From contig JBANAY010000003.1 of assembly GCA_037952775.1 (NCBI GenBank), positions 1,302,001 to 1,366,000 of the forward strand: 64,000 nucleotides of DNA, written 5' to 3'. The stretch's first letter is position 1. Each line of letters opens with the position of its first letter. Source of the DNA: Clonostachys chloroleuca (lineage: Eukaryota > Ascomycota > Sordariomycetes > Hypocreales > Bionectriaceae). The position numbers were made by a program, and so were the translations under genes. Positions 43,543 to 55,521 of this stretch are shown here, piece by piece. The notes below the pieces were generated by a model that was not told the origin of the DNA, ran no database searches, and saw only the letters and a program-made list of their open reading frames with translations.

Positions 43543-45611
43543 TTATACCATAATGAATTCCGTTTCTTCCCGGCAAAATTCTGCTGCTCCTTCTCCGTGC
43601 ATGATGCCGTGAATACATGTTTCTCCCACAAATGAATGATATTTAGCCTTGGTCTGCTTGCGCAACACCAATGGAACGGTGACGCCGTGGAATATCGAGA
43701 CTATGTCCCCTTCCTCGACGTCCAGTGGCCCAAGCCCTACATATCCTTTCGCGGTAATAAACAACGAGCGATTGAAACAGCGTGGTCGGATGCCCGCATA
43801 GAACAAGCTACGGCATGGCCCTTTGGCTAGAGAAATGTTTCTCTTCTCATCCCGTGTTGAGAAACTAGCACTGGGTTCAACCCATTGTAGAAATTGAGCA
43901 TGGCAATCGGCCTTGGTAAGGTTTCCAAGCCGCCCTCCAAGAAGGGTCATGAACATTGCTTCGGACCGACCACACGTGTCTCGGTATGGATCAGCCTGGA
44001 TGCCCCGAAGGCGTCGCTGCCAACTTCTGACTGCATCTTGGAGCTGTTCCTCGAGGGAATTGAAACGTATGTCGTCAACACCGCCCTTAGGAGATAGGCC
44101 TGTTGGTACGACAATGTTGATCTCGTCGAATTGGAATCCTTTTACTGCCATCAGTATATCGCTAGATAGAGTAGACTTTGGTGATCCTGGCCGTGTAAAG
44201 GGGACTTCATCACCGGTGCGCTCATAGATGTATCGAATAGATTGTTTGGTGTTTCCGCAGGCCTCAAAGCGTTCACTCTTCTGTGATATCGACCGTGACG
44301 AGCTCAACGCATTTTGAAATCCTCCGTATCTATCACCGCTGCACCAAGATGGGAGAGTTAGCCCCCCAAGTGACTCGGAGGACGGTAGAGTAAACCGGAA
44401 CGTTCTGAAACCGTAGATCTCAATCAGGTGAATAAACAGGCGGACGAAAACCATATGATCAGATCCCCAGTAGTCAGGTTGGATATTGAGCTGATCACGA
44501 GCGGAAGCTAGTGATAGAACACCGAAAATGAAGTCCCGCAGGATGCTCTGGTTGAAATCGCGAGAGAGTGTTAGCCACACCGGAAGAGGAGCCCTATGAA
44601 TAGAGATATCACGTCGATACGCCTTCCACTGCCTCAGTAAATAGTAGAATGGACATTTTCGGAAGAGCTCCTTGATAAGAACTTGCACGTCTCTCGTCAC
44701 TGACAGATATTGAGCATGCCAGGTAGCTAGCTCCGCGAACTTGTCCATGCTAACGGATTCATTCCCAAGAATCACCACTGGTTTCTTGGAGAAGAATGCC
44801 TCCTGGATGACCCATCGCCGCCCCCACCAAGGCAGGCTGAGAACGCTGCTCAGATGGTCCCATTTGGACAGCGGTGAATCCTTGTCGGTCCAGACGCTGC
44901 AAAACCTCCAATCATCGATCAAGGGGGATGAAGCTGGGGACTTGCTGTAAAGTGCTTCTGGCAGTATTCCTCCAACGTCTTCACCTCCCCAAGAAATTTT
45001 TCAGGAGTCAGGGAGCGAAGGAACTCCATAGCTATTCGGGATGACGGCGACCCCTTGCCCAGCCAAATCAAAGTCTGGGATGCTTGCTGATAAATGCGTG
45101 ACATGAGGCCAATCTGCCAGGCCTTCTCGTTCAGGTCTGTCTGATTGATACATACTGCATCGACCCATATTCGAACCGTCGTTTCATCTTGGCGAATTCG
45201 CTCGATGGCAAGCCAAAGATTCCGATTCACTTCAATGTGGACGGAATCTACAAGAAGGTGGCCTGCGTGACGCGTGCCTTTTCTATGCGACCGTGGGAAA
45301 TACTGACCCGACTCCCACACATAGGAAAGAGCGAAATACTCGGCAGGGTCGTCAAGAGACTGGGTGGTCAAGGACGCCGAGATGGCATTGCGTTCGGAAT
45401 GCGGCGAAAAGGGTTGTGCTTTTCGGGGGTGGATGGTAAGAAGGCGGACCTCATGTCGATCCCGGTCCAGTTTGCAGTATAGAGTGCCTCTCTTGCGTGT
45501 TCTTTTCAGATTCGTTGGTCGCTGCCTGGCTCGAGTTGCTTCATTTAGCCCTGGTGCTTGGGGAGATGGGTGCGCCATGCGTTCGGTGTTGAATATCGGC
45601 TCAGAAGCCAT
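43543..45611 (-). CDS. HET-domain (heterokaryon incompatibility) protein, about 689 aa, one frame break
   Basis: Single minus-strand exon. HET-domain landmarks are in the N-terminal third: YFALSYVWESGQ, then NLWLAIERIRQD, RIWVDAVCINQTDLNEKAWQIGLMSRIYQQASQTLIWLG. The C-terminal half contains WWGRRWVIQEAFFSKKPVVILG and ends with GYVGLGPLDVEEGDIVSIFHGVTVPLVLR, the usual C-terminal text of this group. HET proteins trigger cell death when unlike hyphae fuse. The frame changes at the C5 run (plus strand G5 at 44923-44927): six Cs would join CQKHFTASPQLHPP to the following LIDDWRFCSVW. Flanks on both sides of that run are conserved, so a missing base is the simplest reading. Confidence 0.85.
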
Positions 45612-46809
45612 TTTGCAAGAAGTGAATGTTATCCTGGTCAGAAGTGACGATGAAGGAGGGAACTGTGGCGATGCTCATCGTGAGGAGAAAATTGCTGATT
45701 TGTTCGTGGCGGAGCAACTCCGTAGGCTTATTTATAATGCAGGGTTGCTGAGCACACCAATCAACGTGCCCGCACTCGGCGGCGATGGACTTACGCGAAG
45801 GGTAATTGTAAATACACAGCTCCAAATCTCTTGATATTGAATTAACCATGTTCTTATGGTGGCTAAAGGATTCTAGAGAAGGTGTAATCCCAATGAATGC
45901 TGGCCGTAGCTGTTGTAGACACCGTCATTTATGCTCCTTTGGTAAGATATTCATAATGTTGGCTACGCACAAATGTTGATTATCACCCTCTGCACCAAAC
46001 CCAACACTTATCTGTTGAAACACGGGCAGAGCAGAAGAAAATCTCAAATAGGTCTATGGATAGACTTGATGGCACACACTTGGACACGTTGCGGTCCAAA
46101 CTTTTTCCCATTGATAGCTCTTCTACCTGATCTCTAGTCAATCGGTGAAATGAAGCCAGATAGCACACCCCCAGCAGCTCCCATTCCTGGGAGGGGCAAA
46201 GTGCCTTCGAGCATGTGTAAACCATAGAGTGACTATCAGAAGACCAATAATACCCAGCACCACAAATACGTAGTTCATGGAACCCTAGTCAACCGACAGA
46301 GTGCAAGGAAAACTGTAGAATACAAGAGCAACTGGTGCCCAGCAGAGAAAGATATGAAGATATATAATGCTGCCCCAATACACGTAACCATTGGACGTAG
46401 TCCCTGTTAGGATCTCTGCCAGTTTCAGTTCTGCGTTCCAGAGGGGGTTAACTACTTCATTGTCGGTACGGATGAAAATGACAATCGCGTGTTGATACTC
46501 AGGGAATGGCTTCAGACAAGTAGGACAAACCTTGCTTATAGTTACACAAGCGTTCCGCAACTCAATAGCAAGTGCCTTCATTTATATATTCATAGCGTCT
46601 AAGAACCTAGGAAATAGCCATATCCAATATTTCCGAGCCGAGGTCCTGGGTGGCTGCTCGAGCCACAATGACATGATCTCATATCGAACAGCCGAGTAAG
46701 ACGCCTACCTCTAGCAGAAGCTCAAGTACAAAAGGGAAGACTTTAATCTTTTCAATCGGCTGCTTGATGACCTTGGTACCACTATTTGGATTCCTCATCT
46801 CCGGGATGG
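45612..46809. other. Intergenic region
   Basis: 1.2 kb. A 98-codon minus-strand ORF (46285-46581) with one hydrophobic segment is not recognisable. No supported gene. Confidence 0.4.
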
Positions 46810-47600
46810 GATCAGAGTGGCATTTGCAAGGACTGGATTGTCTCTGCTCGAGCGGCTCTGAACATTGGCCAAGTACACAATTTCAATCAGTCGGTTGTAT
46901 CTTAATCTGGCCTGCAAGTAGGCACGGGATGCTGTAACGCATCATATGACCCTGATATAGGATATCGCAACAGTGCGAGCATCGCTTATTTACATCTCAT
47001 CTTCTGCGGCGACGAGCATCGACTGAACCTCACCGTCTTGACGGACGCATGAGTGTCGAAGGTCCACATTGAGGATAACACCGCGACAGCCATTGATGTG
47101 GCTTTCAGGTCAGGGCATTCGATTACCATGCGCGCGAAGAAAGAGATTGTTCTGTGTGCTGGAGCCGTCGATAACCGTCGACTCCTGCTTCTTTCGGAGA
47201 TTGGGCCTCGCCAACATCTCGAATCGATCAATGCGCCAGCTATATGCGACCTGCCGGGAGTAGGTGAGCACCTCATGGACATCCCTTGACAACAATGCTC
47301 CACGAACTCAACCGACCGGCGCCAAAAAGGACCTTTCAGGGGCTGGACCAAACAAGAGATTGCACTTGGTCCCCACATTACGACGGACTACCAAGTAGAC
47401 CAATATGCCCGCGATCTATCAGGTACAGTCTACCACCCTGCCTACACGACGAAGATGGGTGATGTCGAGAGGATGAAATGGCTGTGGTAGACCTGAAGCT
47501 AAAAGTAAGGGGAACTACGGTTCTACGAATTACCGATGCAGGCGTCTTCCCGGCCATGTTGTCTGTGAACCCGATGCTCACGGTGTGGTGTTGGTCAGCG
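46810..47600 (+). pseudogene. GMC oxidoreductase relic
   Basis: A decayed piece of a glucose-methanol-choline oxidoreductase. One frame reads GICKDWIVSARAALNIGQVHNFNQ, a TAA at 46903-46905, then SYDPDIGYRNSASIAYLH, LNLTVLTDA, a TGA at 47050-47052 and VSKVHIEDNTATAIDV, followed by the GMC signature region KEIVLCAGAVDNRRLLLLSEIGP and DLPGVGEHLMDIP. After a missing middle, the C-terminal domain reappears in other frames (YHPAYTTKMGD near 47434-47466, then MAVVDLKLKVRGTTVLRITD and FPAMLSVNPMLTVW to about 47595). The N-terminal FAD motif is not seen. Two stops, frame changes and lost segments make this a true pseudogene rather than a sequencing artefact. Confidence 0.8.
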
Positions 47601-48277
47601 GTGTGCTGAACTGGTTGCACAAGAAGCCGGCTGGAAGTGCGACATGCCGATATTGTAAATTAGCGGCTGAGACACGACGATCAAGAGTGAGTTCGGGCCA
47701 GCTCGTTAGTCGCTAGCTTGTAGACATTGTTCGTCGTTAATTCTTCATGATTGAACGATTGGTACTGACTCGCCATAGATCCAGTGACCACCAAATTGTT
47801 CCTTATCAGGAGCCACACCTCTATCGTATCATTACCGCTAGAGAGAAGCCTCGATGTGACAACAAAATATGTCTTGATGCCCGATCCAGTATAAGTTTTT
47901 CAGTTCTTCGGCTACTGGAGGCCTGTCTGCTGGACTGTAACGAATCAGATGGGTGTCACAACAGCCCTGGTCGCTCTAGGCCACACACTAATCGCTCAAT
48001 TTGCGGTGATCGACGTCATGACCTCGCTTTAGCCTGTTGCCGAAATCCAGCCAGGTCCTACATGATACGTCATAGGCGCCCTCATGATGATGAATGGGGA
48101 GACAATCCAGCTTCTCCCATCACCGCTAAATCAGAGAATAAAATCTCTTGGCCATTATAAATGTCTCTGCCTATCCACCCTGGTCGCAGAGGAGCTCATC
48201 TTGTCTTTTGAAACCGACATTAACAGAGAACAGCTCAAACTTTGCCCCGATACATCATTTCAACCGCGCGAGCAGTC
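47601..48277. other. Intergenic region
   Basis: Flank between the GMC relic and the MARVEL-like gene. No feature seen. Confidence 0.4.
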
Positions 48278-48923
48278 ATGGGCTTCGCCAACCTGGACAA
48301 GAGCTATGTGGGCTTCACCATTGCCCACTGCTGCACCTTTGCCCTCGCTATTGCAGTCTGTGGCATCTACGGGAGCGACGTGCAATACGCCAGAGAAACC
48401 CACAAAGGCGTCAATTCCAAATGGGTAAGAAACTGCCCTGCGCGACAATACAAATCCATCAGGAGTAATTATCTGACAATACTTTACAGATCTTCGCCGT
48501 GGTAGTCGGCGCACTATCCGCTCTAACATGCGTGATATACGCCGTGCCCTTCATCTTTGCTAGAGGCGCTTTCTTCATGATCTTCTGGGACGCGATCTTG
48601 TTCATCCTGTGGATTAGTCTCTTTGGCGTTTTCGGAAGTGTACGTCCAAGCCATTTGCTTTGTTACTCCATTTTTCTTTGATTTTTCCTTGTTCATGGAC
48701 CCCCCTCCACGAATCTCTAGAAATTGTATTGACCGGAAGCCTGCAGATGTACATTCATGAAGACGCAAAAGGGGACCGCGATGTTGAGCGGATGAAGAAT
48801 ACCGTTTGGCTGGACCTGACCAACGCCCTTCTTTGGCTCATCATCACGGTGGCCATTGGTATCTACTGGTTTAAGCATCGCAGCGCGGCAAGGACAAGGT
48901 GGTCAGGCCGTATGAAGGTCTAG
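48278..48923 (+). CDS. MARVEL-like four-helix membrane protein (157 aa)
   Basis: Exons 48278..48424, 48490..48639 and 48747..48923 (second intron 107 nt). Four hydrophobic segments: FTIAHCCTFALAIAVCGIYG, IFAVVVGALSALTCVIYAVP, GAFFMIFWDAILFILWISLFGVFG and WLDLTNALLWLIITVAIGIYW. Between TM3 and TM4 lies the MYIHEDAKGDRDVERMKNTVW loop characteristic of a fungal MARVEL-domain subgroup, and the C terminus is basic (RWSGRMKV). Likely a small plasma-membrane or vesicle protein. The function is unknown. Confidence 0.83.
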
Positions 48924-50076
48924 GGAAGTAATACGTGGAGGACCTCTGGCTATGGCATAAGGGGGTTAATTGAGAGGGCCGAGTAACTCGAAGTGGGTTG
49001 GCAGACGCAGTTTCGTTGCGCTCAAGGGATAAGAAGGGGTAATTTTTTTACAACAGCGGAGTCTAATGTACCAAACACTTAGTTGAATAATAACGAGCAT
49101 ATGTTCTCACAAAACTGAACTCAGTGACCATATGTTTCCCCTCTCAAACTCCAAATGCAAAACGTCCATCGATGGGCAGTGGTTGCTAGCCCGATCTAGA
49201 GTGAAATTTAACGTGCCCAACCTGACGACGAATGATGTGCTGTGTAGTTGTCCCGAGTCGACCACCAAGGATGTGCAGGTAGTGATTAAGGCGGCCAACC
49301 GGGCATCAAGAACGCGGCAGCACCAGACTGGCAGGCAGCGTGTACGCATTCTTCGGCTGCAGGCTGATCTTGTTACGGTCAACGCCAGAAATCTCAACCG
49401 CATCATCACGGCTCAGGACGATAAGCCCAAATCCACGCGCGAATGACTATAACGTAGGTCTTGTTTCCTATCCCACTACGCAAGGCTTGTCCTGTTCATG
49501 ACGTATTCCCGTAAGCCTCGATTAGAGTTGGCAGTGGTGGCTATTAACACAGGTTCCCTTTCTGACTCTGCAACTCCTCGTAAGGCTTGGCATTTTCATT
49601 TTCAAAATCTCAAGCGTGATGCCTCATGTTTATCCCAAATTGAGCATTTCCCAGTTTCGGTGGTATGGAGCATTCTGACTATAGGTGTGGCGACTATCCT
49701 ACCTAGGTACGAGGCCGTCATGGCCGGTAATGAGCCGATCGTAGTCTTTGCCTACCATATCAACTGAGGCACAAGCCGATGACCATGTTTGGTCCTGGCA
49801 AGATTCACTTCATTAAGTAATCGAGTAGTACGCGGAAATCAGTCGAAGGAACTCATAATTCATTTAATTTGATTGCTCAAGTGAAGAGCATGGTGTTCCT
49901 ATGAGTAGAAACGAGACTATGGTGCTCTTAATGATTGCATTACCATGCTTTTGCGGTCCAGGTTGATGAACTAATTTTTTCTCGCATGCCCACAATCTTC
50001 TCAAAGGATATGAAATTTAACCACACTCCAGATTCGGACGATGTATCAGCCCGATACGCAGGATCGAAGCCGGCCA
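48924..50076. other. Intergenic region
   Basis: 1.15 kb. Short ORFs only. No RNA gene or repeat recognised. Confidence 0.4.
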
Positions 50077-50656
50077 TTACTTCTTGGAAGCAGCAGCCTT
50101 GGCAAGGTCAGCAAGCGCGTCGCGGCGCTTGAACTTGGCATCCTCGATAACGCCTTCACACTTATGTCAGTTCCAAATTCTCAAAAGGTGAGTATGGGGT
50201 AAACTTGCCGGCATCGGCATCGCTTGAGAAATTGCCGCTCCAGGTGACGAAGGTCTGGCCCTTGTGGTCGCCCGAGGTAACGGGGTAGGCTCTCACGGTG
50301 CTCACGACGGACGTATAGCTAAGAGCGGGGGTTGAAGAGATGACGCTGTAAGTGATGTAGTGGTCGATGGTCTGGTTGAATGGCGATAGATGTCAGTTCT
50401 CGCATGCTGGCCAATCCGAGATGGGTGCAGTCCTTACCGAGTGCTCCTCCTGCTTGACTTCGAGAACGGTTCCATCCTTGAAGGTCCACTTGACGATGTC
50501 GGTGTCGGGCGACACGCCTTTGACCCATTCGCTCTTCTCGAGAGCAGTGTTGAACTTGGCGAAGTCCTGGAGCTTGATGAGGTGCCAGACGTCGGTGAAG
50601 GGCGCCTCGATAACGGCCGACTCGAGGACGGAGGTTGAGGTGGGGATGCGAGACAT
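50077..50656 (-). CDS. SRPBCC (polyketide cyclase/START-like) small protein, 152 aa
   Basis: Minus-strand exons 50656..50438, 50371..50209 and 50153..50077. The sequence has the helix-grip pattern of the SRPBCC superfamily: ESAVIEAPFTDVWHLIKLQDF, then WTFKDGTVLEVKQEEHS, TIDHYITYSVISSTPALSYTSVVSTVRAYPV, TFVTWSGNFSSDAD and a C-terminal helix ending AAASKK. Such proteins bind hydrophobic ligands in a deep pocket; a ligand cannot be named. The second intron has a GC donor (G|GCAAGT, the standard non-GT form) and ends at 50154; no GT donor restores the frame. Confidence 0.8.
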
Positions 50657-51363
50657 GGTGAGATTGGTGGGAGTAGAGTGCAGTGGTTTGATGCAATGGA
50701 CAGGTTTCTTGTGGATAATGTCTTGAGTGATGATTTGGGTGAAGTTGTTGCTCTGGCGATGATTGTTGATGCAGGTGAAGATGAGGAGAAGCGGGAGGAG
50801 ACGGTGGCAAAGGTAAGAGCGATCGTTGGTGGTGATGCTGCATGTCGTCATCAGTCAATTGCGCATGCAGCCACTAACCGAGACCGCTAAAAAGCGACTG
50901 TTTCCAGCTAGACGCGCCCAAATGCAGTTCCAGCGGGACAGTCGCTGTAACTCACCTTATTTCAGCAGCCATCGCCCGTCATCCAGGAATTGATATAGAG
51001 GCCAGCCTTTGACTTCAAATCCATCGTTGCAGCAGAGAAGAGGACGGTCATCGTATATTCACACTCATGGCAGACGATAGTGCCAATCCAAGCATTCTCT
51101 TGCCAATTAATCACGATAGGCATCTGGTTTCCACGAAACAATATTGGTGGTCAATATGAGATGCACTAGATGAAACAGAATTGATACATGATAAATCTAC
51201 TCGACGTCTATTAGAAATGTAATGTGCATGTCTTGGTGCCGAGCAGACACCTAGAGCAGGGGTATAAGGAGCTCTCGCTACGTCTATAGTCTGAAATGAA
51301 ACCTTGTCTCTCCCGTCTAAGTCACAAAGTCTATCGATTCTAGGGCTGTCTATAGCGTCTTGT
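50657..51363. other. Intergenic region
   Basis: Promoter of the SRPBCC gene and 3' flank of the phosphate carrier. ORFs antisense to the leader are not credible genes. Confidence 0.4.
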
Positions 51364-52488
51364 TTATTTGGCGATCTCGACACCGTTGGTGGCACCTGAG
51401 AAAGTGTCAGCTAGGATCAAAGGAACAAAAAGAGCAGATGAGCTGCTTACCGAGAGCCTTCTTGATGTCACCGTAGATGGCGAATTGACCAGCAGTAAGT
51501 CCACCAACCATGACCAGACGTGTGGGCAGACCAGCGAATGAACCGCGGACGCCAAGCTCGCCAGCGATCTTGACCAGGCGAGAGGCGGTGCTCTCACCAG
51601 GGAGACCCTTGGTCTTGTTGATCTTGGACAGCATGGTGTCGGCGGGCTGGGAGATGATGGCGGCGGCGAAACCGGCCAGGAGACCAGATCCCAGGTTCAC
51701 GGCGGTCTGGGCACCAGAGGAGAGGTTGTCCTTGCCGAGCTGGCGGAAGAGAGCCTCAGAAATCTTCTCGAAAGCCACAAACTTGGTGACAGTGTAGGGG
51801 ACCCTGTATAACCATGTCAGCTCACGCTTTCGAATATTCAACATCTCGGGCTGGCTTCATAAAAGATGAACTCACTGCTTGAAGAGGATGGGACCGAATC
51901 CAGAGTAGAAAGCACCAACACCCTCGTTCTTGAGGATCTTGGTGAAGCCACCTACCAAACCGCTGGCAAAGCCGGGTGTGGAAACGAGACGGATACGGGT
52001 GGCCTCAAGAGGGCAGAGGGCCACGGAGGCGAAGAACTCGGCGCTGGCAGCAGAGACGGAGTAGACGAGGCCACGGTTCTTGCGGGCCGTGTCGATACCC
52101 AGGATATCGATGGACTTCTTCTTGAAGAATTCGTAACCTCCGAACTTGAAGGCACCCTGGATGAAATAACCAGTGACGGTAGGACCCAGGCCGGTCAAGA
52201 GAGTACTAGCACCCTCATTCTGGACGACCTGACGGAAAGCAGCAATGGTACCGCGGTTGTAGGTAGCCGGGTCCAGCTGAATCTTAGTCTTGACCCTACA
52301 GTACAGGAGGTTAGTCAACGAGACTATCTCATGGTGGAGAAGCATTGAGGCCGGCTACGAGGGATGGCATACACGTCTACCGGTGTGAAAGCACCGTGAG
52401 TCACGGAGCAGCCGACAGCACCAGCAAGGGCAAAGCGAGAGTACAGGTCGATGCCCTGGGGGGCCTCAGAAACAGGAGAAGGAGCCAT
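51364..52488 (-). CDS. MIR1: Mitochondrial phosphate carrier (306 aa)
   Basis: Minus-strand exons 52488..52373, 52295..51876, 51803..51451 and 51395..51364. Three carrier repeats are visible with their Px[DE]xx[KR] motifs: [18 protein letters not shown] and QPADTMLSK. The text [11 protein letters not shown] and [20 protein letters not shown] is typical of the phosphate carrier rather than other SLC25 members, and length fits (about 305 aa). It imports inorganic phosphate with H+ into the mitochondrial matrix for ATP synthesis. The last exon encodes only [10 protein letters not shown]. It is a housekeeping gene, intact in frame. Confidence 0.93.
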
Positions 52489-53742
52489 TGTGACGGTGTT
52501 GAAGGCACAAAACAGGCGGTACCAGGCGATCAGAGGGGAGATTGGTGAAATGAATGAAGGAGCGAGAAAAAAAGAGAGAAGGGGCCCAAGTCTGGTTAAC
52601 TGGATCTCAGATTTTAGTCCAAGTGGACCTGATTCATGATACAGGGTTAAACCGGAGCAATGTGACATCTGCACGCACCTCGCCCTATTAGAGCCATCGG
52701 ATTACGGCACCCTGCTCCATGCCTCACCAAAAGTCGTTTGTCCGTCAGACTTATTCTTGCTTTGGAAGTCCTCAGCCTCGGGTTCATGCAGCTGAGTAAC
52801 CGTTGGAATACCAAAAGACTTGTCGAGTGTCTCACGAAAGAATCCGGCTTTAAGCAGCGCTATCACCGGGGTTCCTGAGCAAAGAAGTGGGAATCTCGGC
52901 ACTAACCATATTATTGCGCAATTCTAGGCGTAGAACCGTGCTCGGCCGGCAATCCTTCCTTCACATGCGTTGCGGGAATTCAACAGTTCTCAGAGTAACT
53001 GTATCGCCATACCGCTCTGCCCGATGCATTGCTGCAGAGTCACGGATAGGATATTTAGGCGAAGGTGCCGGATCCAGATTTATATGTTTTAAATCTCGCC
53101 TCGATCAATCGAATCTAGCTTGCAGAACGGCGCATGCAGGCCTAGCCGAGCCGAGATTTGCCCCACTGCCACGCCTTTGACACGGAAGAGGCTGACGGAA
53201 AGGCGGTGTCAGACCGTGTTTCTCCTCAGGGAGAACCTCGATGGATGTTTGGTCGATGCCGTCGTGCCGTATGCGAACACGTCCCGTGCCATCCTGACCC
53301 ACCTGATCGAACTGGTGGGTAGAATGCAATTCTCTCCAAGGAACCTCATCTTGATGATGCCTCCTCGAACACCTTGGAAATACACCTTCTTATTATGATT
53401 GATGTTGTGCGTGACACATGGTACTTTTGATAGCAGGATAGGGTAGGTTAACCCTATATACCTTGTTTGATGCTACCGTTCTTGAGCTTTCAGTGGGATA
53501 TAGAAGCTCGTGATGCTTGCCAGCTAATATCCGGGCAATTCCCTTGGGTTCAAAACACCCAGCTGAGCCTCAATTCTTCCAGAGTTCTGACGAGCGAGGG
53601 AAATTAGTGGGCTGCTGCCACGAGACAACATATGGGACAATCCGGAGGCCGCCCCCCTTCTCCCCCGATATCGCCTTAGCACCTTACATCTTCGCCCGAT
53701 CGTCCCGTTATCAATCTCTCCACATCCACCCAGACCTCTGCC
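52489..53742. other. Intergenic region between divergent phosphate carrier and F-box genes
   Basis: 1.25 kb shared upstream region. No gene or strong motif recognised. Confidence 0.4.
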
Positions 53743-55278
53743 ATGGACGTCCATATCACACTAGACTCTCTGCCCTCCGAGGTGGTGAATCGAATATGCA
53801 CCTTCATCAGCCCTCGAGATATTCTGTGCTTCCGGCTCTGCAGCCGAGCCACTGCTGCCAAGTCTCGCCATCAGTTCGGCCAAAGATGTTTCGTCTACAA
53901 CCGATTCCTCCTGACCAGCAAGAACATGGCCATCCTTGAAGCCATAGCCAAGCATGATCATTTCCGCACCGTGGTTCGTGGAGTCTACATTGTACCGGCT
54001 CTCTTTGAGGGGAGGTACTCCATGGACCAGGTGGAATACCGCCAATGGGCCTCTCAGTCGAGAGCTAGACGGACACTCTATCCATCAAGGGCGCGTCGCG
54101 ATGATCTTGAGGTCCCAGACGACAAGCTGCTCAAGTATTATCCAGCGTACAAGGAAGTCGTGGCTGATCATCTGGACGTCGTCTTCTCCGGCAGGTTGAG
54201 GGAAATACTTGCATATTGCGCCAGCCGGTTCCCAAATCTGACCTCGGTGGGGTTGTCGCATTACAACGCTGAGCGCCAGGATCTTCTCAACCTTACCCGC
54301 CGCCTGGATTGCCCGGAATGGAGAGATTTGGTTGCCAGACTCGGATGCGATCCGGCGATCCCATGGCACATCACGTCGCCGTTCAAGGAAGGCGACCCTA
54401 ACGTGAGGGCGAGTGTTTTCACTTCTCTTCTGAGGGCGTTAATTACGCCTGGCGCAGAGAATCTGATATTGCAGGAACTGAATACCTGCCATACAGCATC
54501 CAAATATGTCTCATGCTGCAGTGGGCTCATGTTGGGAGAGTTGGACCTGTCCAGCTATGAGCAGGAGCTCATCCTCACGCGACTCGAGTCCATGAAGTTG
54601 GAGAAGCTTCACATGTGCATCCGAGACTTCCACGGCCAAAAGCACCCAGAGTATTATCTATTCATGAATAAGATCGTTGCCCGGGTCTCACCGACCCTGT
54701 CGGATTTCAGGTCCATGAGGTCACCCACGCACGAGGGATATGAATATGCAAAACAACAGATCTCTTGGCTGGCGCACAATACTTCTTTCAGTTCACTATA
54801 CAGACTCGAACTTGGAGGCATACACACTACTGTGGGCGATTTCAAGCGTCTCTTGGCAACGGCAGCCTCGACACTGCGCGTTGCCAATCTCTGGGATATC
54901 TTCTTGAGCGTAGATAACCCGCCTCCGGGATCTGAAGAGTGTGCTCGTCTAGGAAGGCAGCTCTGGCGGGAGATGTGGACTTGGCTCGGGGAGAAGTTGG
55001 ATCCCCTGGGAATTACAATGTCATCCCTTCATGGCCCAGGACATGGAGGTCTACGCATTCGCGACAGACTGCATGGATTTAGAGGCACTCATCCGACCAT
55101 TAATGCGTCCAATGTTGGCCAGTATCTCAAGGCAAAGTCACACGTATCATTCAAGGAGTGGATTTCACAGTTGCGGTTTGAGAAGTTGATGTTAAGCCCC
55201 CGGAGAGTAGTGATGATGAAGAGGAGGAGCTATATTCGGAGTGATGGGTCCGCTGGAAACGTTCACGATCAAAGGTGA
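53743..55278 (+). CDS. F-box protein (511 aa)
   Basis: Single exon. The N terminus is a good F-box: LDSLPSEVVNRICTFISPRDILCFRLCSRATAAKSR (residues ~7-42), which would dock to Skp1. The remaining ~460 residues are leucine-containing and probably form the substrate-recognition part (LREILAYCASRFPNLTSVGLSH, LESMKLEKLHMCIRDF, SLYRLELGGIHTTVGDFKRLLATAASTLRVANLWDI). No known ligand-binding domain is recognised. The C terminus is basic. Confidence 0.8.
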   Translation: MDVHITLDSLPSEVVNRICTFISPRDILCFRLCSRATAAKSRHQFGQRCFVYNRFLLTSKNMAILEAIAKHDHFRTVVRGVYIVPALFEGRYSMDQVEYRQWASQSRARRTLYPSRARRDDLEVPDDKLLKYYPAYKEVVADHLDVVFSGRLREILAYCASRFPNLTSVGLSHYNAERQDLLNLTRRLDCPEWRDLVARLGCDPAIPWHITSPFKEGDPNVRASVFTSLLRALITPGAENLILQELNTCHTASKYVSCCSGLMLGELDLSSYEQELILTRLESMKLEKLHMCIRDFHGQKHPEYYLFMNKIVARVSPTLSDFRSMRSPTHEGYEYAKQQISWLAHNTSFSSLYRLELGGIHTTVGDFKRLLATAASTLRVANLWDIFLSVDNPPPGSEECARLGRQLWREMWTWLGEKLDPLGITMSSLHGPGHGGLRIRDRLHGFRGTHPTINASNVGQYLKAKSHVSFKEWISQLRFEKLMLSPRRVVMMKRRSYIRSDGSAGNVHDQR

Positions 55279-55521
55279 CACACATTGCGCCACGGTTGAC
55301 TCTCATTTCTCACGTTGTAGATAGGGAATGGTAGAATAGTTAGCAGACTCAGGTTGCATGAATTTACAGCGTAAGGAGACACCACAGTACGAAAGAAGTA
55401 CATTAAAGACTAAAAGAATGACGCAGCCCTATTGTTGAAATAGAACTGCCCAGTACTGATACTTTACTCTGATCATGAGTGGCCTCACATAGTATACCCA
55501 ACACCCTTATGTCCCATCACC

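Noticed and set aside
47050..47292. 78-codon ORF as an intact small gene
   Set aside because: It is an internal fragment of the GMC oxidoreductase relic, flanked on both sides by further GMC sequence containing stops.
50319..50858. 179-codon minus-strand ORF over the SRPBCC gene
   Set aside because: His/Pro-rich shadow frame of the real SRPBCC exons and leader.
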